Assembly (NCBI GenBank): GCA_029547205.1
Contig: JAKPPT010000068.1
Location: 105,922 to 169,921 of the forward strand
DNA length: 64,000 bases
From: Spirochaetota bacterium
Lineage (GTDB): Bacteria; Spirochaetota; Spirochaetia; Treponematales; UBA12059
Direction of reading: 5' to 3'
Position 1 is the first letter of the stretch. The number at the start of each line of letters is the position of its first letter. A program made the position numbers and the translations under genes. Below the pieces are notes generated by a model that saw only the letters and a list, made by a program, of their open reading frames with translations, was not told the DNA's origin and did no database searches. Shown in pieces: positions 29,354-38,849 of the stretch.

Positions 29354-30952
29354 ATGTTTATTACTATAACTTCTATAATGTACAGTTCTGAGGGAACCAT
29401 TATTGGTGCAGCATCAACAGACTGGACGCTTGAATTTATACCTATTCTTTTTAAAGATATACACATTACTCCCAATTCACTCACTGTACTTTTAAATCCC
29501 AGCGGAGAGCAAGTGCTCTATCTTTCAGGAAGTACCGATGTGAATAAACACTATAGTGATTACTGGTGGGGGCAATCGGTTTCAAAAACCGGTGAAATTA
29601 TTAAAACAAAGTATTATGCAAATAATTATATTATCTATCTTGAAAAATTAAGTACCGGATATCTTTTTGGGTTTATCATTCCAGAAAAAGAAATTTATGG
29701 TGCCATTGCTATCTTTAAGCGTCAGAATATTCTCATATACGGAATCATAGTAACAGCAGTGCTAGTACTCATCGGTATAATGGTCACAGCAATCGTTAAC
29801 CCAATTAAAAAAATTACAAAAAAACTAGAAGAAATTGCAAAAGCTGAAGGAGACCTTACACAATCCATTGAACATACATCAAATGACGAACTAGGTGCTC
29901 TTTCCAATAACTTTAATATGCACATTCGATCTTTGCGTGATATTATAGCAGCAACAGTTGAAGGGATAACACTCTTTGCAAACACAAGCCAGGAACTAGC
30001 TGCAACATCTACAGAAACATCAGCATCTACTAACGAAATTGCTGCAAATACTCACGCAATTAAAGAACGTGTCGATCTGCTTGATGAAACTATAAAACAA
30101 ATGGAAATAGTATTTGCTGATGTAATAAAAAACATACAATCTATTGCCTTGAGCATCGCTGAACAATCTGCAGACATAACTGAGTCATCATCAGCAATAG
30201 AACAAATGACAAAATCAACCAATCGAATTTCAAAAGATATTGATGAGCGAGTTCAAGCAGTCCGTGAGCTTCAAACGACAATAGAATCAGGCCGGCATGA
30301 GATGGAAGAAACTATCGACATTGTAAAGGAAATTGCTGATTCAGCTACAGTCATTCTTGAACTCCTTACTGTTATCGATAATATTGCATCGCAAACAAAT
30401 CTCCTTGCAATGAACGCTGCAATCGAGGCTGCTCATGCAGGAGATTCCGGAAAAGGTTTTAGTGTCGTCGCAGATGAAATACGAAAGCTTTCCGAAAGTA
30501 CCGAACAAAATGCAAAGGAAATTAGCTCAACACTCACACGAATTATTAACAGAATTCAAGGAGCAGAACAAAAAGCAGAAATTACAGGTAAGACATTTAG
30601 TGTCATCAGTTCTGAAATCCAGGAAGTTGCAGGCAGCATGGAAAACATTAAAGGAGTAATGAGTGAACTAGCACAAGGAAGTAATCAAATTGTCATTGCT
30701 TTACAATCGCTTATGAATAAGACGGTTCATATAAAAGATGCAAGTGGTAATGTTTCTGAAATTGCTAATAAAAATTCTAACTTTATGACTACTATCAGCA
30801 ATATTTCTAAAGAGGTTACTAATGGCGTTTCCGAAATTGTAATGCATGTTGATGATATCAACAAGGCAATGATTATTGTTAACAATATATCACTTCAAAA
30901 CAAGAAGAACGCACAAGACCTTCGTTTATTAATTAATAAATTCATTGTCTAG
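29354..30952 (+). CDS. Methyl-accepting chemotaxis protein (5' end damaged)
   Basis: The 532 residues from the first usable ATG hold the rest of a dCACHE sensor domain, a membrane helix (about 128-150), a HAMP domain (NPIKKITKKLEEIA) and a full MCP signalling domain with the hairpin tip TNLLAMNAAIEAAHAGDSG. Starting at 29354 would cut the sensor domain in half and lose the first membrane helix, so the real product either uses an unusual start or the gene is inactive. It is transcribed divergently from the Lon gene. Confidence 0.8.
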   Translation: MFITITSIMYSSEGTIIGAASTDWTLEFIPILFKDIHITPNSLTVLLNPSGEQVLYLSGSTDVNKHYSDYWWGQSVSKTGEIIKTKYYANNYIIYLEKLSTGYLFGFIIPEKEIYGAIAIFKRQNILIYGIIVTAVLVLIGIMVTAIVNPIKKITKKLEEIAKAEGDLTQSIEHTSNDELGALSNNFNMHIRSLRDIIAATVEGITLFANTSQELAATSTETSASTNEIAANTHAIKERVDLLDETIKQMEIVFADVIKNIQSIALSIAEQSADITESSSAIEQMTKSTNRISKDIDERVQAVRELQTTIESGRHEMEETIDIVKEIADSATVILELLTVIDNIASQTNLLAMNAAIEAAHAGDSGKGFSVVADEIRKLSESTEQNAKEISSTLTRIINRIQGAEQKAEITGKTFSVISSEIQEVAGSMENIKGVMSELAQGSNQIVIALQSLMNKTVHIKDASGNVSEIANKNSNFMTTISNISKEVTNGVSEIVMHVDDINKAMIIVNNISLQNKKNAQDLRLLINKFIV

Positions 30953-31026
30953 CAGCAAGCATGAGGCAGGTGTAAGCATACCAGTTCTGTTACTTTATTG
31001 TGCGCTCCACAGCATGCACTACCATA

Positions 31027-31054
31027 CACGCACTCTACTACTATAGGGTGCGTG
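31027..31054. terminator. Hairpin between convergent genes (possible terminator)
   Basis: CACGCAC (31027-31033) and GTGCGTG (31048-31054) form a 7-bp stem in the gap between the chemotaxis gene and the convergent NodB-like gene. No clear T run follows, so termination is uncertain. Confidence 0.3.
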
Positions 31055-31063
31055 CATGTATAC

Positions 31064-33337
31064 TTAATTGAGATTTTCGATAAGTGTTGATACTGGAACA
31101 ATGCTGTAGCCCTCTGAAAGCAAAGCATTGATAAGGAGCGGCAGCTCAAGAAACAGATAGGTTTCCCGCTCACCTTCTGGTTTACCAATTCGGATTGGTA
31201 TAATAGACCCTGGTTTTACCTGCTGCATGACTTTGTCGATAATTGTTGTTACGTTGTAGTAGAGTGATGCAGTAGAAAAATCAAGACGATTTACCCAGTC
31301 TAGAGGATCGATATCTCTCCCTATGTACTGATAGTTCATGCTTTTTGCTGCTTCTAAAATTGTTTTATTTACAGAATAACCTGGAGTATGCCAGAAAAGA
31401 CTCAACTCTTTTCCTGTAGCCTGATAGTACTCATCTTCATTCCGGGCTAATCCTCGTTTAATAAAATCAGCTGAAATTTCATACTGCGAGCTTGTTGGAT
31501 CAAATATTGTAAAGAAAAGGTTACCGGTTTCATGACCGCTCTGTGCAATCAATCGTGCTGCACCTGGATTTCTTCTGACAAACTCACCATTAATAAAGAA
31601 CATAGATTTAATACCATAATTGGCAAGTACATCAAGAACGGTAACAAGACCATCTGTAGTATCGAGAGCATTAAACACAAGAGCAACTTCACGCCTTCTT
31701 ATGCGTGAACCAAAATTAAACATGAGAGGGTCTCTCGGATCATCAACAGTGGGAAACGGAGCAAAGATTTTCGCAGGTGCTTTTATAAGAGGTTTTGTAA
31801 CAAGTGTCTTTATCGAACGTACCATAATCATATTTTTATATGAACCAGCTGGAACTTCATCAAGATAGACACGATATTCTGCACTCATTGTACGAGGAAC
31901 CTGCGGTGTATAAGTACTGAGCAGCGACCAGGAAACTGTTCCTGAAAGCTTATACGCGTTATTGCCAGACGCTACTTGAACCTCACTATCATTATTCCAG
32001 GAAAATTGATCAATCTGGCTCAGCGCAACCAATGTTTTGGACCCAGTGCTTACTGATACTATCTCTGTCGTATACACCCCTGCTAAGACAAGTCTATCGC
32101 TATCAAGCCATTTGACATGCAAAACAGCGGCGGTCACCGGTATCGATTTATAGATTGACCAATCGGAGGTTCTCCGTATCTGCACTGCTGATGTTGTAAT
32201 TACAGCACTATATTGTTCATCCTGAGATAGTTCGACTGCACTGGCGCCACTCATATCAAGCTGTTTGAAAGAAGTTGTAAGGCTGGTTACTTTTTCTATA
32301 CGATACAATTCCAGAACACGCGTATTATTTTTAAATGCAGAACATAATATTGAAATAGTACCATTTCTGGTCCATATAACATTTTTTACTATAGTGTTGC
32401 CTTGAAGATAGAGGTACGGTTGTGCAGAAACTGCAGATGGCTGTCCGTAATCATCGGTTTCAAGTTTTAAATAAAAAACATTACGCCCCTCTTTGCACAA
32501 AAGTATTGCATCTGCATTTGGACTGAGCCAGAATCTGTCAAAATTTGCATCAAACGTAAATGGAATTTTACCTACCAGTGTCCCGGGAGAAAGAATACCC
32601 GAATATAACCCTTGTGTAAAGAATTCTTCCGGGCGTATTCTAAAAACCGATGTATTCTGCATATAGTACAGGCTTCCATTTGTATTCCACTGTACCTGAT
32701 TTATTTTACCTTTACCTAATTTTCTCCAGGACTCATGCGCGACACGGTTATTCTTAAACTGGTCAATACTAAAATAAAATAACTCACCATTTTTTGCATA
32801 AATAAAATATGCCGAATCAGGCGACCAGATCGCAGGAAACCCACTATAGGAAAACTCTATACTCTGTGCAACAACTGTACTGGTTCCAGTCGCCACATCA
32901 TAGAGAACGATATCAGCTCTTGTATAGCTTTTTTGATTGAGATACAAGAAATATGCGCCAGATGGTGCACTCAAAACATCAAAGTAAAGACCGTCCTGTA
33001 TTCGATTTCCAGTAACAAAAGAAGGAAGTCCACGAATTGGCGTCAATGCAGTAAAATCAGCATTGGAAACAAAAATACCAAACCTGTTGCGGATTTGCAA
33101 TGTACGTCCGTTATTCACAATATCGATAGCTTCCGGATAAAATGTTAACTGTGTAAGCTCTTCTGTTGCAACATTACCCATGAAAAGTGTTGTGTAAGGA
33201 GCACTACCAGGTGTAATTATACGAGCAGAGAACAACACCTGATTAGCAGTATTAAAATCGAGGGCTAAAAACTGTAAATCGGCAAAGAGACAATTTGCAG
33301 CTGCTATAAGTACAATACAAATAATAAGCTTTTTCAT
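31064..33337 (-). CDS. Exported propeller protein with degenerate NodB (polysaccharide deacetylase) domain
   Basis: This 757-residue protein has a signal peptide (1-19). A TolB-like beta-propeller of about 450 residues follows (WSPDSAYFIYAKNG and similar blades). The C-terminal domain (about 548-750) resembles NodB carbohydrate deacetylases. The catalytic TFDD motif is replaced by VFNA (553-557 region, N556), and the GNHxxxH zinc histidines are replaced (GHETGNLFF at 601-609). The later motif FWHTPGYS keeps the general shape of RxPxG. It is probably non-catalytic and may bind glycan. GAGG precedes the ATG. Confidence 0.78.
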   Translation of the reverse strand: MKKLIICIVLIAAANCLFADLQFLALDFNTANQVLFSARIITPGSAPYTTLFMGNVATEELTQLTFYPEAIDIVNNGRTLQIRNRFGIFVSNADFTALTPIRGLPSFVTGNRIQDGLYFDVLSAPSGAYFLYLNQKSYTRADIVLYDVATGTSTVVAQSIEFSYSGFPAIWSPDSAYFIYAKNGELFYFSIDQFKNNRVAHESWRKLGKGKINQVQWNTNGSLYYMQNTSVFRIRPEEFFTQGLYSGILSPGTLVGKIPFTFDANFDRFWLSPNADAILLCKEGRNVFYLKLETDDYGQPSAVSAQPYLYLQGNTIVKNVIWTRNGTISILCSAFKNNTRVLELYRIEKVTSLTTSFKQLDMSGASAVELSQDEQYSAVITTSAVQIRRTSDWSIYKSIPVTAAVLHVKWLDSDRLVLAGVYTTEIVSVSTGSKTLVALSQIDQFSWNNDSEVQVASGNNAYKLSGTVSWSLLSTYTPQVPRTMSAEYRVYLDEVPAGSYKNMIMVRSIKTLVTKPLIKAPAKIFAPFPTVDDPRDPLMFNFGSRIRRREVALVFNALDTTDGLVTVLDVLANYGIKSMFFINGEFVRRNPGAARLIAQSGHETGNLFFTIFDPTSSQYEISADFIKRGLARNEDEYYQATGKELSLFWHTPGYSVNKTILEAAKSMNYQYIGRDIDPLDWVNRLDFSTASLYYNVTTIIDKVMQQVKPGSIIPIRIGKPEGERETYLFLELPLLINALLSEGYSIVPVSTLIENLN

Positions 33338-33418
33338 AGAGCCTCACGCATATAACCAAATTTAATGAGAGTAACTCTTTTAAGCTATCGGCTATTTTTG
33401 AGGCTATATTGAGAACGT

Positions 33419-33970
33419 TTATTTCCTCATTACCTGTTTAATAGTGATAACAGGATCTTTTTCTGCTTTTGGAATGGTAAACAGTATATACGGTTTTGTT
33501 ATTGCCATGGTAACCATTTCTTTCATTCCAGGAGTACTTTCAATAACTTCTACTGTCCAGATACCGTCTTTTAGAACAGTCGTTCCTAGCTCATAGTAAT
33601 ACCCGCCAGTATTCCGTATTCCCATAAATACTGCAGCTGCAACCGTTTTCGAAAAATCAACAGGAGGCAGCTCTCCCTGTGAAGTTATTTTACGCCATAC
33701 TTGTTCCAATGCTGTTTTATCCCTGATAAGTTCAATAGCATGCTCTTGAACAGAGCACTGGCTTCCTTGAGCAAGGATAATACAGCTTGTTTGTGCTGTC
33801 ATAGAAGCATCCTTTGGGGCTATTTCAACCGAGACAGTGCTTTTCTGGGGTTCCGTCTGCGATTGTGCCTGCTGTACCCCTGACTGTTGATTCTTGTTAC
33901 CCGATACACATGACAGAATAAGCATTGGTGCTACAAAAAGCACGAGTACATAATATAGTTGCTTTCTCAT
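33419..33970 (-). CDS. PrcB-like lipoprotein
   Basis: This protein of about 183 residues begins at 33970 (MRKQLYY). It has a signal peptide with lipobox LILSC (about 17-21) and a Gln/Ser-rich spacer. The C-terminal about 100 residues match the PrcB_C domain pattern (FSKTVAAAVFMG, NTGGYYYELG, STPGMKEMVTMAITKPYILFTI). In T. denticola PrcB is part of the dentilisin protease complex; here no PrtP or PrcA lies nearby. The alternative start at 33991 has no ribosome site either. Confidence 0.7.
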   Translation of the reverse strand: MRKQLYYVLVLFVAPMLILSCVSGNKNQQSGVQQAQSQTEPQKSTVSVEIAPKDASMTAQTSCIILAQGSQCSVQEHAIELIRDKTALEQVWRKITSQGELPPVDFSKTVAAAVFMGIRNTGGYYYELGTTVLKDGIWTVEVIESTPGMKEMVTMAITKPYILFTIPKAEKDPVITIKQVMRK

Positions 33971-34058
33971 AGCTTGTAGTATAACGCTCATTTAATAATT
34001 CCACAACTAAGATTGGACAGTACTATGACTGCGTTTTACAAGCTTCGAGACACCAGCA

Positions 34059-35219
34059 CTATTTGAGCATTTCCATGCCCTCGAACTTGCGATAGAGTGA
34101 TAGCTCTTCAAAAATATACCCGTACTGTGTTTCCTGTGGTTTGCGAGAGTCCGTAATAACTTCTGCCATGATTTTTCCAAGACCTGGACCAAGCATAAAA
34201 CCCTGTCCGCACATGCCTACCAATAATAAGAAATTATCGAGTTCGTGTGCATAACCTACAATTGGAAGTCCATCTGGTGTCATTGGATACAGTCCCCGCC
34301 ATGTTCTTCTGATCTTGAGATTTGCAAGTCGGGGATATAATGCAACCATACGACGGAGTACATGAGGAAGAAACCCCGATGTATTATCAGTATCCTTACC
34401 CCAGATCTGCGGTTTAGGAGTGATACAAAATACAATTTGACCTGTCTCAGCCTGATAAAAATAGTAGTTCCCTGATTTATCATCAGGACGGATATCTACA
34501 AGCATCGGTACCATGAAACGCTCAACAGGATCGGTAACCCCTGCCTCATGACAATCGGGATGCACCGGGATTTCAAGATCAGCAAGGGATGCCAGCTCCG
34601 CGGCATCTGCTCCAGCAGCGTTTACAATGAGCTTTGCTGCATACTCATCTTTATCAGTGATTACTGTAGTTATTTGTGAGCCTTGTGTTTTAAGAGCAGT
34701 AACCGTTTCACAAAAATGAAATACAGCACCTGCTTCTTTTGCTAATTTATAAAATGCAGTACCTGTCATGAGCGGAGATGCGTATCCGTCTTCTGGACTG
34801 TATGTACCGCCTCGAAGCCCCTCCATATTGATTCCGGGAACAAGTTGATTAACCCGTTCTGGACCTATCCAGTCAATATTAAGACCAGCCTCATGCTGAA
34901 CTTTCAGCAGATTTTTGAAAGCGGTTTCCCGTTCTGCATCGTATGCAACAAAAAGATAACCGCCAGCTTTCCACTCAATGTCAATTCCCTGCTCTTCCTG
35001 CATCGACCGAACAATATTGATGGACTCTTTGCAAATTGCAATTTTTGCAGGATCTGAATGCGTTGCACGTATGCCGCCAATTGCAGCCCTGTTTTGCCCG
35101 CGTCCCCACGAAGCATTTTTTTCAATTACTATAACGGATAAACCTTTTTGTGCACAGAAATATGCAAGCGGAACACCAACTGAACCAGCACCAAGAATGA
35201 GTATATCGCAGGTTTTCAT
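34059..35219 (-). CDS. FAD-dependent oxidoreductase, DAO family (beta-subunit type)
   Basis: This 386-residue protein has the FAD motif ILILGAGSVGVPLA near the N-terminus, RAAIGGIRATHSD and a C-terminal MTPDGLPIVGY and GLGKIMAEVI. These are typical of D-amino-acid oxidase-like subunits of sarcosine, opine or hydroxyproline dehydrogenases. It begins 3 bases after the 693-residue Fe-S flavoprotein gene, and its AGGAG site overlaps that gene's stop region, so they encode one complex. The substrate, a secondary or D-amino acid, is inferred. Confidence 0.82.
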   Translation of the reverse strand: MKTCDILILGAGSVGVPLAYFCAQKGLSVIVIEKNASWGRGQNRAAIGGIRATHSDPAKIAICKESINIVRSMQEEQGIDIEWKAGGYLFVAYDAERETAFKNLLKVQHEAGLNIDWIGPERVNQLVPGINMEGLRGGTYSPEDGYASPLMTGTAFYKLAKEAGAVFHFCETVTALKTQGSQITTVITDKDEYAAKLIVNAAGADAAELASLADLEIPVHPDCHEAGVTDPVERFMVPMLVDIRPDDKSGNYYFYQAETGQIVFCITPKPQIWGKDTDNTSGFLPHVLRRMVALYPRLANLKIRRTWRGLYPMTPDGLPIVGYAHELDNFLLLVGMCGQGFMLGPGLGKIMAEVITDSRKPQETQYGYIFEELSLYRKFEGMEMLK

Positions 35220-35222
35220 GAA

Positions 35223-37304
35223 TTAGCTCCTATCTTCTTGTACAGCGTGTACGATATCACCAATGGATACTTCCATGACGAGCGGTCTTTGAGTGCCTTT
35301 TGTCACCTGTGCAGGATCGATGCCGCACTGTCTGAAAATCTGAGGAAGCAATACAGAACATGTTTTTGAACCACAAGCTCCCATGCCGACACGAATCGTC
35401 TTTAGCTGATTGATATCCGTTACAGCATGACTGGTTATATATTCTTTAATCTCTTTTACTGTAATACGTTCACAGCGGCACACTATTGCATTGTCAGGAA
35501 GATATGAAAAACGAGGCACAGCAAGACTCTGTGTTGCGGATTCTGGCTGCACTCGTATACCAATTGCTCGAGGGGCATTTGTACGAGAAACTTTTAGCGT
35601 TAATACAGATGTTTTATATTTTTTATTGTAAATTTTCTTTAACAGCTCAGCATGTTCAAGAAAATTGCCATCCTGATCAAGAACCGGCAATCTAGCACCT
35701 GGAGCATATGCATCAGTGCTAAACTCAAACGGTAACTGTACCTCACACCACTCTGCATCAATTTCACGAATAAGCGATACAGCTAGTCCTGGACATGCTG
35801 CAACACAGGCAGTACACCCCTTACAGGTACTCCCTGTAAAATAAGGGAGATCCATAATCGAACCGCGCACCGGTTTTAAATTGATAGACTTTGTGGGACA
35901 TACTGTGGTACAGGGATTACAAGGAATTTCTTCGGTACAAAAAAAGACCGGCTGCCATTCTTTCCCGGGTACAACAGGATCTCTATTGATAATATTTCCT
36001 GGACGGCTCTTAAGCACTTCCCGTTTTTCCAGCCACGCAGCATCAATCGAAACATTTTGTCCCAGCATTTTAGCGAGCGCAAGAGCAGCAATCTTACCGC
36101 CAAAAATTGCGCTCGATGCTTCCGCTATTTCTTCTGCATCACCTGCTTTTACAGCTGTAAACCCAAAATGTATTGCTTGGCTATAGAGTTCATCACACGG
36201 GGACAGACCTGTAGCAACGAGTACTGTATCAACCTCGAATGTTCGCGCAGTTTCAAGGATAGGGCGCCAATCCTTATCAACCTGGGCGATTGTGATACGC
36301 TCAACTTTTCCCTCGCCCTCAACACAGAACACGCTCGTATTGAGGTAGATAGGAACACCCATTCGCACTATTTTATCAGCATGAACCTTGTATCCATTTA
36401 CTTTTGGAAGAATTTCGCAGATACCAGCTACTTCGATGCCTGCCTGCAGCGCATGGTATGAGCTGATTAGTCCAACATTTCCCGAACCGATCACAAATAC
36501 ACGTTTTGCAGCTTTTATAAAATCACGGTTTACGAGCGTCTGAAATGCACCAGCACCGTATACGCCAGGAAGATCATTACCTGGAAACACAAGCGAACGC
36601 TCCCGTGCACCCGCAGCAATGACCAGCGCTTGAAAATCGATGAGACCATACGCTTTGTAATCAAGGTAAACACCCGCCTTTTTATCCTTGTACAGTCCTA
36701 CAACTGGCGAATTAGTCAAAATCCTGACATTGGGATTGTTCTTGAGCTTCTCGGTGAGGATTGTTGCGATATCATAGCCTCGTGTGCCCGCATAACAGTC
36801 CTCTTCTGAACCAAAAAACTTATGTGTCTGAAGCACGAGCTTTCCGCCTAGCCTATCTTTGTCATCAGCAATGATTACTTTAAAGCCGCGATCTGCAAGC
36901 TCCTGTGCTGCTGCAAGACCTGAGGGTCCACCGCCAACGACAAGGATATCGCAGGAAAGTTCTGGATTACCTGCTGTCAGCTCATACGCGCTCATTTCCG
37001 GAAGTTTTGGAAGCCCTTTAAGTGTTCGAATATCCATACCTGCCTTGAGGGGTGTAATGCAGGACTTTTTTGGCACACCATCGATGAGCACGGTGCATTG
37101 ACTGCACTGACCATTTGCACAAAATATGCCCTGTGGCGCACCATCTTTACTGTGACGTGAAAACTCTCTGATATTATTTGCAAACAGAGCAGAGCTAACT
37201 GCTTCGCCTGCATAACCAGAAAGCGCCTGCCCATCAAACAAAAATTCCACTCGCTCTTTGTATTCCGGAGGATTTGCAACAGGATGACTCGTGATGCGGT
37301 TCAT
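35223..37304 (-). CDS. Multi-domain Fe-S/FAD oxidoreductase (fused HcnA/HcnB-like alpha subunit)
   Basis: This 693-residue protein has a [2Fe-2S] domain (C62, C67, C70, C82), an FAD/NAD domain (GGGPSG 124-129, GSGNVG about 272-277), two [4Fe-4S] sites (C461, C464, C468 and C493, C496, C499, C503) and a BFD-like [2Fe-2S] region (CRCE at 608-611, C643, C648). This is the fused alpha and ferredoxin layout seen in amino-acid/opine dehydrogenase complexes related to HCN synthase. The added 8Fe ferredoxin region suggests electron delivery to a low-potential acceptor. The codons at 36199-36209 contain GGGGACAGACC, but these residues (GLSP) are normal for the family. Confidence 0.85.
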   Translation of the reverse strand: MNRITSHPVANPPEYKERVEFLFDGQALSGYAGEAVSSALFANNIREFSRHSKDGAPQGIFCANGQCSQCTVLIDGVPKKSCITPLKAGMDIRTLKGLPKLPEMSAYELTAGNPELSCDILVVGGGPSGLAAAQELADRGFKVIIADDKDRLGGKLVLQTHKFFGSEEDCYAGTRGYDIATILTEKLKNNPNVRILTNSPVVGLYKDKKAGVYLDYKAYGLIDFQALVIAAGARERSLVFPGNDLPGVYGAGAFQTLVNRDFIKAAKRVFVIGSGNVGLISSYHALQAGIEVAGICEILPKVNGYKVHADKIVRMGVPIYLNTSVFCVEGEGKVERITIAQVDKDWRPILETARTFEVDTVLVATGLSPCDELYSQAIHFGFTAVKAGDAEEIAEASSAIFGGKIAALALAKMLGQNVSIDAAWLEKREVLKSRPGNIINRDPVVPGKEWQPVFFCTEEIPCNPCTTVCPTKSINLKPVRGSIMDLPYFTGSTCKGCTACVAACPGLAVSLIREIDAEWCEVQLPFEFSTDAYAPGARLPVLDQDGNFLEHAELLKKIYNKKYKTSVLTLKVSRTNAPRAIGIRVQPESATQSLAVPRFSYLPDNAIVCRCERITVKEIKEYITSHAVTDINQLKTIRVGMGACGSKTCSVLLPQIFRQCGIDPAQVTKGTQRPLVMEVSIGDIVHAVQEDRS

Positions 37305-37433
37305 GATTGTCCCTTCATTTCTATATTTGAAACAGTGTTTATGATAATGAAATCATAGCAGGGTATCGTGTGTCAAGGTTACGTAACGATAGAATTGGTA
37401 AGTGCTAAAATAATTGCTAAAAATTTATAAATA

Positions 37434-37476
37434 TTGACAGATGAAACATACAACATTACCCTGATGCTTGTATAAT
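37434..37476 (+). promoter_or_regulatory. Possible promoter of the rhomboid gene
   Basis: TATAAT lies at 37471-37476, about 35 bases before the ATG. A TTGACA lies at 37434-37439, but the gap of 31 bases is too long for one promoter. A -35 box at normal spacing is weak, so only the -10 is credible. Confidence 0.35.
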
Positions 37477-37510
37477 GAAGATATGATTAAAGAATTATAA
37501 TGGGGGTAAC

Positions 37511-38266
37511 ATGATACCAATTGGTGATGATAACAGTATGCGATTTCGAACTCCGTATGTAACCTGGGCTCTAATCATTGTAAATATTCTCATGTTTATT
37601 TTTTTCCAGGGTTTTGGAATAAATTCGAAAGCAACACTTGCTTACGCAATGGTCCCGGAAGAAATACTTACCGGTAAAGATATTGTAACTGCCCCTCGTA
37701 TCATTGTTGATAGGTGGTCAAGAGATCGATACACCATTCCCGGACTCGCTCCAACGCCTGTTTTTGTCTACTTTACAATTATCATTTCCATGTTTATGCA
37801 TGGTGGATTTGCGCACATAGCCGGCAACATGCTTTTTTTGGCAATTTTTGGAGATAACATCGAAGATTCTCTCGGACATTTCAGGTTTATTATTTTTTAC
37901 TTAATGTCTGGAATAATAGCTGCACTTGCCCACGTTCTTGTATGTTTTATTACACGTGATGCACTGCTCACTCCCACACTGGGTGCAAGCGGCGCTATCT
38001 CCGGCATACTGGGAGCGTATCTTGTTTTATTTCCTGGTAATCGTGTTCGTGTTTTACTATTTAATTTTATTCCAACGACAATCAGCGCAATTTTTGTCAT
38101 TGGGTTCTGGTTCATTTTCCAGCTTATAAATGGCCTGGGGTATCTGGGTGGTCTCCGAAGCGATGGTGTAGCATACGCTGCGCATATTGGGGGCTTCCTG
38201 TATGGTTTATTTGCTATCAAGAAGTATCTGCCTCGTAAACGACATGAATACAGATACTGGGAATAA
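37511..38266 (+). CDS. Rhomboid-family intramembrane serine protease
   Basis: This 251-residue protein has about six membrane helices. The catalytic Ser is S160 in LGASGAISG and the His is H225 in AYAAHIGG. HGGFAHIAGNMLFL (97-110) is the family's conserved loop and helix-2 motif. A GGGGG ribosome site precedes the ATG. The substrate is unknown. Confidence 0.92.
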   Translation: MIPIGDDNSMRFRTPYVTWALIIVNILMFIFFQGFGINSKATLAYAMVPEEILTGKDIVTAPRIIVDRWSRDRYTIPGLAPTPVFVYFTIIISMFMHGGFAHIAGNMLFLAIFGDNIEDSLGHFRFIIFYLMSGIIAALAHVLVCFITRDALLTPTLGASGAISGILGAYLVLFPGNRVRVLLFNFIPTTISAIFVIGFWFIFQLINGLGYLGGLRSDGVAYAAHIGGFLYGLFAIKKYLPRKRHEYRYWE

Positions 38267-38306
38267 CACAATGTGTTTATAAACCGACTTGATGTATCAA
38301 TCAACC

Positions 38307-38321
38307 AATGCCTTTTAGGCA
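38307..38321 (+). terminator. Small hairpin downstream of the rhomboid gene
   Basis: ATGCCT and AGGCAT form a 6-bp stem with a 3-base loop. The following sequence is AT-rich but has no strong T run. Confidence 0.3.
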
Positions 38322-38385
38322 TATAAATTTGCATAAAAATAATTAGTTTTGTATATTTTGAACATAGTTATGAAAGGAGCGCTTC

Positions 38386-38838
38386 ATGTCTGCTGAAGTT
38401 GAATTTACCATTAAAAACCTAGATCATCTACTGCAGCTTTGGACAAATACCTATAACAATGCTCATAAACCGGACTGGTCACACCTTTTGCCCTACTATG
38501 CTGAAGATATCCATTTTACCGATTCAGTTCAAGAAATACATGGTATCAAAGAATTTTCAGCAATGGTTAACCGTCTTACAAAACGCTCGGGAGAACTCTC
38601 GATGTATATAGTACATGCAATCCAGAATGGTAACCTCATATTCATTGAATGGGAAATGACCATTCTTTTTAAAAAAACAAGAACTTCTGTTATTCATGGC
38701 GCAAGTCGTCTCTTGCTTAATGAAAAAGGAAAAATTGCGGAGCAGCGTGATTACTACGATTTGTGGGGTGATATCTTTGATAACATCCCCGGCTTTAATA
38801 AAATGTATCGTAGGTTTATGAGAAAGACATTTGGATAA
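38386..38838 (+). CDS. NTF2-like / SnoaL-type protein
   Basis: This 150-residue protein matches the small alpha+beta NTF2-like fold: an early WTNTYNNAHKPDWSHLLPYYAEDIHF stretch typical of limonene-epoxide-hydrolase-like domains, then beta strands ending YYDLW. AAAGGAG lies before the ATG. It is followed closely by an SDR and a DNA-glycosylase gene. NTF2-like plus SDR pairs are known neighbours of photolyase genes in some bacteria, which fits the third gene here. Its own activity is unknown. Confidence 0.7.
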   Translation: MSAEVEFTIKNLDHLLQLWTNTYNNAHKPDWSHLLPYYAEDIHFTDSVQEIHGIKEFSAMVNRLTKRSGELSMYIVHAIQNGNLIFIEWEMTILFKKTRTSVIHGASRLLLNEKGKIAEQRDYYDLWGDIFDNIPGFNKMYRRFMRKTFG

Positions 38839-38849
38839 CGGAGAAAAGG

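Noticed and set aside
37434-37439. TTGACA as the -35 box of the rhomboid promoter
   Set aside because: It is 31 bases from the TATAAT at 37471, too far for one promoter.
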